From positions 1 through 21,016 of the forward strand of contig CAMOQV010000015.1 of the NCBI GenBank assembly GCA_946623205.1: a stretch of DNA of 21,016 bases, given 5' to 3'. This document shows positions 15,489 to 21,016 of this stretch, piece after piece; the stretch's first letter is position 1; every line of letters starts with the position of its first letter. A program made the translations under genes and the position numbers. This DNA comes from an uncultured Clostridia bacterium (GTDB lineage Bacteria > Bacillota > Clostridia > Christensenellales > UBA3700). Under the pieces are notes generated by a model. It searched no databases. It was not told the DNA's origin and worked only from the letters and a program-made list of their open reading frames with translations.

Positions 15489-17897
15489 ATGGATGTTAAG
15501 GGACTTATTTCAAGTATGACACTTGAAGAAAAAGCCTCACTATGTTCTGGACTAGATTTCTGGACGACAAAACCTATAGAAAGATTAAATGTTCCATCAG
15601 CAAGATGTTCTGACGGTCCACACGGCTTAAGAAAAGAAGATGAGAGCGATACAGATGTTGGAATTAAAAGATCCTTTCCAGCAACTGCATTCCCACCTGC
15701 TGTTAATATGGCAACATCTTGGAATGAAGAAGTTGCTGCAGATATTGCTGAACAAATCGCTTTTGAATGTAAAGATCAAGAAGTTTCAATTATTTTAGGA
15801 CCTGGTACAAATATTAAAAGATCTCCACTTTGTGGAAGAAATTTTGAGTATTTTTCTGAAGATCCATTCCTTGCAGGAAAGATGGCAAGAGCCTATATTG
15901 AAAGATGCCAAAAATATAACGTTGGTACATCTTTAAAGCACTTTGCTGCAAATAACCAAGAAAAATTAAGAATGACAATATCTGCGTGCGTTGACGAAAG
16001 AGCATTGCGTGAGATTTATCTTGCTCCATTTGAAGAAGCTGTTAAGGCTCAACCATGGACAATTATGTGTTCATACAATAGAGTTAATGGCGTATATTCA
16101 TCAGATAACAAAAAGTTGTTAACAGACATCCTAAGAGATGAATGGGGATATAAGGGATTAGTTGTTTCAGATTGGAACGCAGTTAATGATAGAGTTCAAG
16201 GTATTAGAGCAGGGCTTGATTTAGAGATGCCAGCTTGTGGCGGTAGAACAGACAAGGAAATAGTAAAGGCAGTTAATGATGGCTCACTTTCTATGGAAGA
16301 GTTGGATAAAGTTGTTGAGAGAGTTTTAACGCTTGTTGATTTATGCGATAAAAATCTTAAAAAGAATTATAAGGCAGATTACGAAAAGGCCCACGAAGTT
16401 GCAAGATGTGCTGCTCAAGAAAGTATAGTTCTTCTTAAAAACGAGAACAAAGTTCTACCTCTAAAGAAGGTTGAAGATGTTGTAGTTATTGGTGAGCTTG
16501 CTCAAACATTTAGATATCAAGGAGCTGGATCATCTAGAATCAATCCATATAAACTTGTAAATCTATTAGATGCTCTAAAGATGGAAAATATTAATTATGA
16601 ATTCCATCCAGGATATACTCTAAAGGGCGATGGTTATGACAAGGCTGTATTTGAAGAAGCAGCTGCTGCAGCAAATACCGATAAGCAAGTTATAGTTGTG
16701 GTTGGATTAACAGATGAATATGAATCTGAAGGTATGGATAGACAACACTTATCTTTACCAACAGCTCAAGAAGATTTAATTAGAACTATAGCTGCAGTAA
16801 ATAAAAATGCAGTATTTGTGCTTCTTGGTGGATCTCCTGTAGAGATGCCATGGATTAAAGAGGTTAAGACACTTTTAAATGCTTATCTTCCAGGTGAAGC
16901 TGGTGGTGAAGCTATATTAGATATTATTTCTGGAAAGGTTAATCCATCAGGAAAACTTGCAGAAACATATCCAATTGAACTTGAAGATAATATTAATGCT
17001 GATTTATTCCCAATGGGACCAAAGTGCGTAGAGTATAGAGAAAGTATCTTTGTTGGATATAGATATTACGATACAGCTAAAAAGGAAGTTTTATTCCCAT
17101 TTGGCTATGGACTTTCTTATACTCAATTTGAATATTCAAATCTAAAGATAGATGGCCTTAAGGTATCTTTTGATGTTAAAAACGTTGGAGATATGGATGG
17201 TAAGGAAGTTGTTCAATTATATGTTAAAGATTTGAATCCTCAAGTATTCAAGGCAGAAAAAGAATTAAAAGGATTTAAAAAGGTATTTATAAAGAAGGGC
17301 GAAACAAAGACTATTGAAATTGAATTAGACAAAAGAAGTTTTGCTTTTTATAACACAAAGATAAATGATTGGACAGCACTAAATGGCGATTATGAAATCC
17401 AAATTGGTGCTTCATCTAGAGATATTAAACTTCAACAAAAGATAACAATTAAGAATTTTGATAAAGATGTTGAGATAGAAAACTATAAGGAAATGTGTCC
17501 AGAATATTATGAGATGGATAGATTGACTTCAATATCTCAAGAGATGTTCAAAAAATTATACAAGGAAGAAATTCCAGAGAATGTTCCAACCAAAAGAGGC
17601 GAGTTTGATAAGAACTCAACAATTGGTGATTTACAATGCTGCATAATAGGAAAACTTATTATGAAGATTGCTCCAAAAGTTATAGCATCTCAAGTTAAAA
17701 ATGCAGACTTTACAACAATGCTTATGATTACACAAGGTATGATTGAAATGCCACTTAGAGGATTAAACGGTGTAACTCAAGGCTTATTGGATGAAAAAGT
17801 TATGGATGGAATGTTGCTTTGGGCAAATAAGCATAGATTAAAAGGATTCTTTAAATTGCTAGGCGGATTGTTTAGAACTTTAAAGAATGCAAAATAG
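15489..17897 (+). CDS. Glycoside hydrolase family 3 beta-glucosidase, cytoplasmic
   Basis: Retaining beta-glycosidase of 802 aa. The GH3 N-terminal barrel (about 5-280) has SDGPHGLR, LKHFAANNQE and the nucleophile D228 in VVSDWNA. The GH3 C-terminal domain (about 320-540) supplies the probable acid/base E414 in YESEGMDR. A fibronectin type III-like domain follows (about 575-650), with FPFGYGLSYTQF just before it. A C-terminal extension (about 658-802), containing STIGDL and IEMPLRGL, is common in clostridial intracellular GH3 enzymes. There is no signal peptide. Substrate is probably a beta-glucoside or other short beta-linked oligosaccharide; specificity cannot be read reliably. Ribosome site AAGGAGAG (15476-15483), 20 bp after ntpD. 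Confidence 0.92.
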   Translation: MDVKGLISSMTLEEKASLCSGLDFWTTKPIERLNVPSARCSDGPHGLRKEDESDTDVGIKRSFPATAFPPAVNMATSWNEEVAADIAEQIAFECKDQEVSIILGPGTNIKRSPLCGRNFEYFSEDPFLAGKMARAYIERCQKYNVGTSLKHFAANNQEKLRMTISACVDERALREIYLAPFEEAVKAQPWTIMCSYNRVNGVYSSDNKKLLTDILRDEWGYKGLVVSDWNAVNDRVQGIRAGLDLEMPACGGRTDKEIVKAVNDGSLSMEELDKVVERVLTLVDLCDKNLKKNYKADYEKAHEVARCAAQESIVLLKNENKVLPLKKVEDVVVIGELAQTFRYQGAGSSRINPYKLVNLLDALKMENINYEFHPGYTLKGDGYDKAVFEEAAAAANTDKQVIVVVGLTDEYESEGMDRQHLSLPTAQEDLIRTIAAVNKNAVFVLLGGSPVEMPWIKEVKTLLNAYLPGEAGGEAILDIISGKVNPSGKLAETYPIELEDNINADLFPMGPKCVEYRESIFVGYRYYDTAKKEVLFPFGYGLSYTQFEYSNLKIDGLKVSFDVKNVGDMDGKEVVQLYVKDLNPQVFKAEKELKGFKKVFIKKGETKTIEIELDKRSFAFYNTKINDWTALNGDYEIQIGASSRDIKLQQKITIKNFDKDVEIENYKEMCPEYYEMDRLTSISQEMFKKLYKEEIPENVPTKRGEFDKNSTIGDLQCCIIGKLIMKIAPKVIASQVKNADFTTMLMITQGMIEMPLRGLNGVTQGLLDEKVMDGMLLWANKHRLKGFFKLLGGLFRTLKNAK

Positions 17898-17906
17898 AAG
17901 GTGTAA

Positions 17907-19625
17907 ATGGCGCTTAAAACAAGGTTTGAAGTTGGACATATACCACATAATGAATATCCAAGACCACAGCTAAAAAGAGCGGAGTGGAAAAACCTAAACG
18001 GACTTTGGGATTATTGTGTAGTAGATGAATTAATAAATAACCTTCAAGATTTCAAGTACCAAGGAAAGATTCTAGTTCCATTTTCAATCGAAACTTCTTT
18101 ATCTCAAGTAGAAAAAGAATTTAAAGAAAATCAGACATTAGTTTATAGAACATTTTTTAAGCATAAAGCAAAAGGTGTTATTCCACTTTTGCATTTTGAT
18201 GCAGTTGATTATCAATGCTTTGTATTTTTAAATGGTCAAAAAGTTGGAGAGCATAAGGGCGGATATTTTAATTTCACAATAAATATTAAAGATGCGCTAA
18301 AAGAAGTTGGAGATAACGAATTAATTGTTTTGGTTCAAGATCCAACAGATACAAAAACTCAACAACGAGGAAAGCAAAAACTATCTCATGGTGGTATTTG
18401 GTATACGCCAACATCTGGTATTTGGCAAAGTGTATGGATTGAGAATGTTCCTCAAACTTATATTGAAAAGATAAAGATAAAGCCAGATATTGATGGTGAC
18501 TTTATTGATTTATATGTTGTAGTTAATAATCCAGATAAGGTTGAAAAATATACAGCAGATATCTTTTTACAAGGAAAGCAAATTGCATCAGCAGAGAGTG
18601 AATTGAATCAATTTAGAATAAGAATTAAAAACCCAAGATTGTGGGCGCCAGAAAGCCCAACGCTTTATGATATTAAAATTTCATGTGGAACTGATGAGGT
18701 TGAATCTTATTTTGGAATGAGAAAATTTGAACTAAAGGGCAAAGATTTCTATTTGAACAATAAGCCATATTTCTTAACGGGCGCTTTGGATCAAGGATAT
18801 TTCCCAGATGGCGGATTAACACCACCTTCAGATGAAGCTATGATTTACGACATTGAATTTGCAAAATCTGTAGGATTCAACTGTTTAAGAAAACATATAA
18901 AGATTGAACCAATGCGTTGGTATTATCATTGCGATAGATTAGGAATTATAGTTTGGCAAGATATGATAAACGGTGGTGGCCCATTTAGTAAGTGGTACCA
19001 CATTATAGCGCCAACACTTGGAATAGATGTTAAAGACAATAAATATGAAGCATTCGGAAGAGATGACGAATCTAGAATAGAATTTCAAGCCGATTTAGGC
19101 AGAATGATAGCGCAATTATATAACGTGCCATCAATTTGTCTATGGGGAATATTTAATGAAGCTTGGGGCCAATTTGATAGCGAGAGAATGATTAAATATC
19201 TAAAGGCACTAGATTCAACAAGAGCTATAGATGCTACATCTGGATGGTATAACCAAGGAAACGAATTAATATCTATTCATAAATATATATTGCCAATTAA
19301 GATCAAAAAGACAGAAAAAGCTACAGCTTTAACAGAATTTGGTGGGTATTCATACGCGGAAAAAGGCCATACGTATTCGGATAAAGTATTTGGTTATTTA
19401 GTATTTAAGAGTAAAGATAGATTGAATAGGGCTATAGAAAAGTTATATAAAAAGCAAGTATTTAAGGCTAAAGATAATGGCATTAATGCTTGTATATTTA
19501 CACAATTAACTGACGTTGAAGAAGAGATTAATGGTTTAATTACTTACGATAGAGAAGTAGTTAAGATTGATATTGAAAAATTTAGAGAATTGAATCAATA
19601 TTTGACGAAAGGTAACAATGTCTAA
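17907..19625 (+). CDS. Glycoside hydrolase family 2 protein
   Basis: Retaining GH2 glycosidase, 572 aa, compact for the family. In order: sugar-binding jelly roll (about 15-190, with NLNGLWDY and the HGGIWYTPTSGIWQSVW segment), immunoglobulin-like domain (about 190-275) and TIM barrel (about 280-570). The acid/base glutamate is E418 in GIFNEAWGQ; the nucleophile is probably E477 in ALTEFGGY. The N terminus (VGHIPHNEYPRPQLKR) and domain size resemble the bacterial sugar-binding GH2 group annotated broadly as beta-galactosidase or beta-glucuronidase. There is no signal peptide, so it acts in the cytoplasm. It starts 9 bp after the GH3 gene with GAAGGTG (17897-17903) as ribosome site, so the pair probably act on the same oligosaccharide. 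Confidence 0.9.
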   Translation: MALKTRFEVGHIPHNEYPRPQLKRAEWKNLNGLWDYCVVDELINNLQDFKYQGKILVPFSIETSLSQVEKEFKENQTLVYRTFFKHKAKGVIPLLHFDAVDYQCFVFLNGQKVGEHKGGYFNFTINIKDALKEVGDNELIVLVQDPTDTKTQQRGKQKLSHGGIWYTPTSGIWQSVWIENVPQTYIEKIKIKPDIDGDFIDLYVVVNNPDKVEKYTADIFLQGKQIASAESELNQFRIRIKNPRLWAPESPTLYDIKISCGTDEVESYFGMRKFELKGKDFYLNNKPYFLTGALDQGYFPDGGLTPPSDEAMIYDIEFAKSVGFNCLRKHIKIEPMRWYYHCDRLGIIVWQDMINGGGPFSKWYHIIAPTLGIDVKDNKYEAFGRDDESRIEFQADLGRMIAQLYNVPSICLWGIFNEAWGQFDSERMIKYLKALDSTRAIDATSGWYNQGNELISIHKYILPIKIKKTEKATALTEFGGYSYAEKGHTYSDKVFGYLVFKSKDRLNRAIEKLYKKQVFKAKDNGINACIFTQLTDVEEEINGLITYDREVVKIDIEKFRELNQYLTKGNNV

Positions 19626-19646
19626 TGTTGGAATGTGGAGTTAAAT

Positions 19647-19841
19647 ATGAAAGTTATTATAGATACAAATACATGTATTGGATGCGGTTCATGCGTAGCT
19701 TTTGAGCCAAAAGTATTTAAAATGGTAGAAGAAAATGGGGAAGACCATGCAATAGTTATTGCTGATCCGACTGAAGATATGATGCCAAATATTGAAGACG
19801 CATTAGGAACATGTCCAGTTAGTGCAATTTCAATAGATTAA
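19647..19841 (+). CDS. Ferredoxin, single [4Fe-4S] cluster
   Basis: A 64-aa low-potential electron carrier. The cluster ligands are C10, C13 and C16 in CIGCGSC and C56 in GTCPVSAI, the one-cluster pattern of the Thermotoga/Bacillus-type ferredoxins. The position often occupied by a further cysteine after the first motif is Glu here (AFEP). I chose ATG 19647 because GGAG (19637-19640) is well placed; an in-frame GTG at 19635 lies in the ribosome site. It is the last gene of the V-ATPase operon by spacing (21 bp after GH2). Its redox partner is not in the window. No clear hairpin terminator follows, only a run of seven T near 19852. Confidence 0.93.
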   Translation: MKVIIDTNTCIGCGSCVAFEPKVFKMVEENGEDHAIVIADPTEDMMPNIEDALGTCPVSAISID

Positions 19842-19879
19842 AGTTTCCAAAATTTTTTTGTAATTTTTATGATTTTTAA

Positions 19880-19908
19880 TTGACAATGCTTTTTTGAGCA
19901 TATATAAT
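19880..19908 (+). promoter_or_regulatory. Perfect-consensus promoter of the symporter leader
   Basis: TTGACA (19880-19885), a 17-bp spacer and TATAAT (19903-19908): both hexamers and the spacing match the housekeeping-sigma consensus exactly. Predicted start is near 19915, about 200 nt upstream of the symporter ATG. Such a strong promoter followed by a terminator in the leader suggests control after initiation. Confidence 0.85.
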
Positions 19909-19963
19909 TTATCGTGAAATTAACCTACCAACATAGTAGGCAAATAGGAAGCAAAGAAATAAT

Positions 19964-20020
19964 ATGAGAAAAATAATAAGAATCGAAATGTGTATGATGG
20001 GAGAAATGTGTAGTTACTAA
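19964..20020 (+). CDS. Putative Met/Cys-rich leader peptide
   Basis: An 18-codon ORF, MRKIIRIEMCMMGEMCSY, beginning about 50 nt after the predicted transcription start. Residues 9-16 are MCMMGEMC: six sulfur amino acids in eight codons, with Cys at codons 10 and 16. AGGAAG (19946-19951) is upstream but 12 nt from the ATG, which is long for a ribosome site. Its stop lies in a hairpin and 8 nt before the candidate antiterminator arm. By position and composition it fits a leader peptide sensing cysteine (or methionine) supply; translation is unproven. Confidence 0.5.
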   Translation: MRKIIRIEMCMMGEMCSY

Positions 20021-20071
20021 ATTAGTAGCAGGGCTCTTGTACGCAAACAAATAAAGAAAGAAAAACAGCGG

Positions 20072-20099
20072 TCCTGCAGTAAAATGCAGGATTTTTTTT
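20072..20099 (+). terminator. Intrinsic terminator within the symporter leader
   Basis: A 7-bp perfect stem TCCTGCA/TGCAGGA (20072-20078 with 20085-20091), a GTAAAA loop and eight T (20092-20099). The next bases are the symporter's GGAG ribosome site (20100-20103). A strong terminator placed between promoter and gene implies conditional readthrough. Confidence 0.88.
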
Positions 20100-20112
20100 G
20101 GAGATAGAACAT

Positions 20113-21016
20113 ATGGAATTATTATTAAGTTTTGATTGGATAGCACTTTTAGCATTAGCAGTAGTCTTCTTGCTATTTGGCTTACTATATTACTTATCTA
20201 ATAAGATCAATTGGACATTTGTAATATTGATAAGCTTAGTGCTAGGCGTAATTGTAGGTATAGTATTTGCATCTGAAGATAACAAGTACTTAACATGGGT
20301 AGATTTAATTGGAGATATATATGTAAACATTATTACTGCATTAGTAGCTCCTGTTATTTTAGTATCTATCATCTCAAGCTTCATTCAATTAAAAGATGGA
20401 GTAAAAATGAGAAAGATTGGTATTAGATCTGTGTTCTGGTTATTGCTTTCTGCTTTTGTAGCAATCATTTTAAGTATCGTATTTGGAACAGTTACAGGAT
20501 TAGGTAAAAACGCAGGATCAATCTTTAGTGAAATTTCTAATGTATCATCAGGCACAATTGGTGCATATCAAGGCCTAACAAAATCATTCGATAAAGTAAT
20601 TCTAGGTTTATTCCCAAGCAACCTTGTTAATGATTTAGGTTCTAACAATGTTGTATCTATCATCATCACAGGCGTTGCCATTGCTATTGCATATATCGCT
20701 GTAGCAAAGGAAAAGGGAGAAGAGAAGATTGGCGTATTCAAAAAGTTCATTGAATCTCTAAAAGAAATTCTATATAAGATTTTGAGCTTCGTAATTGATC
20801 TAACTCCATTTGCAGTATTGAGCTTAATTGCTGGTTCTGCAAGCAAGATCTTCACAAACAAAGATGCCATAATTCAATTATTATTGTTGGTTGTCGCTAT
20901 CTATGTAGTATGCGCAATTCATACATATGGATATCATGCACTAATCTTAAAGTTTGTAGCAAAGGTAAATCCATTCAAATTCTTCAAAAAGACATCGAGA
21001 GCACAAGCTACAGCAT
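20113..21016 (+). CDS. DAACS-family cation symporter, probably TcyP-like cystine transporter (partial)
   Basis: The first 301 codons of a multi-pass membrane transporter; the gene runs off the right edge. Hydrophobic segments lie at about 8-27, 35-53, 68-92, 107-130, 178-198, 220-242 and 255-282. It belongs to the dicarboxylate/amino acid:cation symporter family. The extra N-terminal helix followed by LLYYLSNK, the VAPVILVSIISSFIQL segment and NPFKFFKKTSRAQATA resemble Bacillus TcyP, the Na+-linked L-cystine symporter, more than glutamate or C4-dicarboxylate members. The substrate-determining serine-rich hairpin and HP2 lie beyond the window, so the cystine call is tentative. ATG 20113 follows GGAG (20100-20103) directly after the leader terminator. 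Confidence 0.85.
   Translation, partial: MELLLSFDWIALLALAVVFLLFGLLYYLSNKINWTFVILISLVLGVIVGIVFASEDNKYLTWVDLIGDIYVNIITALVAPVILVSIISSFIQLKDGVKMRKIGIRSVFWLLLSAFVAIILSIVFGTVTGLGKNAGSIFSEISNVSSGTIGAYQGLTKSFDKVILGLFPSNLVNDLGSNNVVSIIITGVAIAIAYIAVAKEKGEEKIGVFKKFIESLKEILYKILSFVIDLTPFAVLSLIAGSASKIFTNKDAIIQLLLLVVAIYVVCAIHTYGYHALILKFVAKVNPFKFFKKTSRAQATA

Larger units (their letters stand above)
19915..20112 (+). promoter_or_regulatory. Leader RNA with probable transcription attenuator
   Basis: The 198-nt leader contains hairpin CCTAC/GTAGG (19924-19928 with 19936-19940), an 18-codon ORF (19964-20020), a hairpin GTTACT/AGTAGC (20013-20018 with 20024-20029) covering the ORF's stop, and an intrinsic terminator (20072-20099). 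GCAGGG (20028-20033) can pair with TCCTGC (20072-20077), the left arm of the terminator, giving a competing antiterminator. Ribosome position on the ORF could therefore decide readthrough. No T-box, SAM or other riboswitch consensus that I know is visible. The alternative is a stable small RNA of about 185 nt ending at the terminator. Confidence 0.6.

Noticed and set aside
19842..19879. Intrinsic terminator after the ferredoxin gene
   Set aside because: There are T runs but no stem preceding them that would form a convincing hairpin, so the end of the long operon is left undefined.
20027..20091. T-box riboswitch in the symporter leader
   Set aside because: The leader has an AGGG followed by a terminator with a TCC arm, faintly like a T-box. 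But the conserved TGGNACC core is missing (the sequence reads GGGCTCTTGTACGC), and no Stem I with a specifier loop is visible.

Overview
Organism. AT-rich bacterial DNA with AGGAGG-type ribosome sites, tightly packed operons and TGA used as a normal stop (for example at 5860 and 7316). It encodes a bacterial V-type ATPase and Bacillota-type housekeeping genes. This points to a low-GC Bacillota (Clostridia-like, probably gut-associated and anaerobic) using the standard code, not a code-4 mollicute. Species cannot be read from the window.

Layout. (1) 1-3486, plus strand: a terminator of an off-window gene, a strong extended -10 promoter, then a PhoB-type response regulator, a PAS-containing PhoR-like histidine kinase and class I mannose-6-phosphate isomerase, all overlapping or nearly touching. 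(2) 3487-4757, minus strand: one acidic cytoplasmic protein with nine 8-residue KAEEEA repeats and a C-terminal DUF1508/YegP-like tandem, with its own promoter and terminator. (3) 4876-6290, plus strand: Sua5/YwlC (tRNA t6A pathway) overlapping a YwlE-type phosphatase. (4) 6291-6534: a non-coding stretch with a 10-bp-periodic TGCGCA array, an intrinsic terminator, and a near-consensus promoter overlapping that terminator. (5) 6535-19841: an apparent 13-gene operon of rpiB, nine V-ATPase genes in the Enterococcus hirae order ntpF-I-K-E-C-G-A-B-D, then a GH3 beta-glucosidase, a GH2 glycosidase and a one-cluster ferredoxin. (6) 19842-21016: a perfect-consensus promoter, a ~200-nt leader holding a Met/Cys-rich 18-codon ORF, competing RNA pairings and an intrinsic terminator, then the first 301 codons of a DAACS-family symporter resembling the cystine transporter TcyP.

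How it fits together. The NtpK rotor subunit keeps all five Na+-ligand residues known from E. hirae, so the ATPase is predicted to move Na+. The truncated symporter belongs to a cation-coupled family that could use that gradient. The glycosidases lack signal peptides and would release sugars in the cytoplasm; ManA and RpiB feed hexose and pentose phosphates into central metabolism.

Most interesting signals. The Cys/Met-rich leader peptide with terminator upstream of the probable cystine symporter looks like a ribosome-mediated attenuator. The helically phased palindrome and A-tract array sits about 100-175 bp upstream of the V-ATPase operon's start. No CRISPR array, tRNA, rRNA, insertion sequence or complete mobile element was seen.
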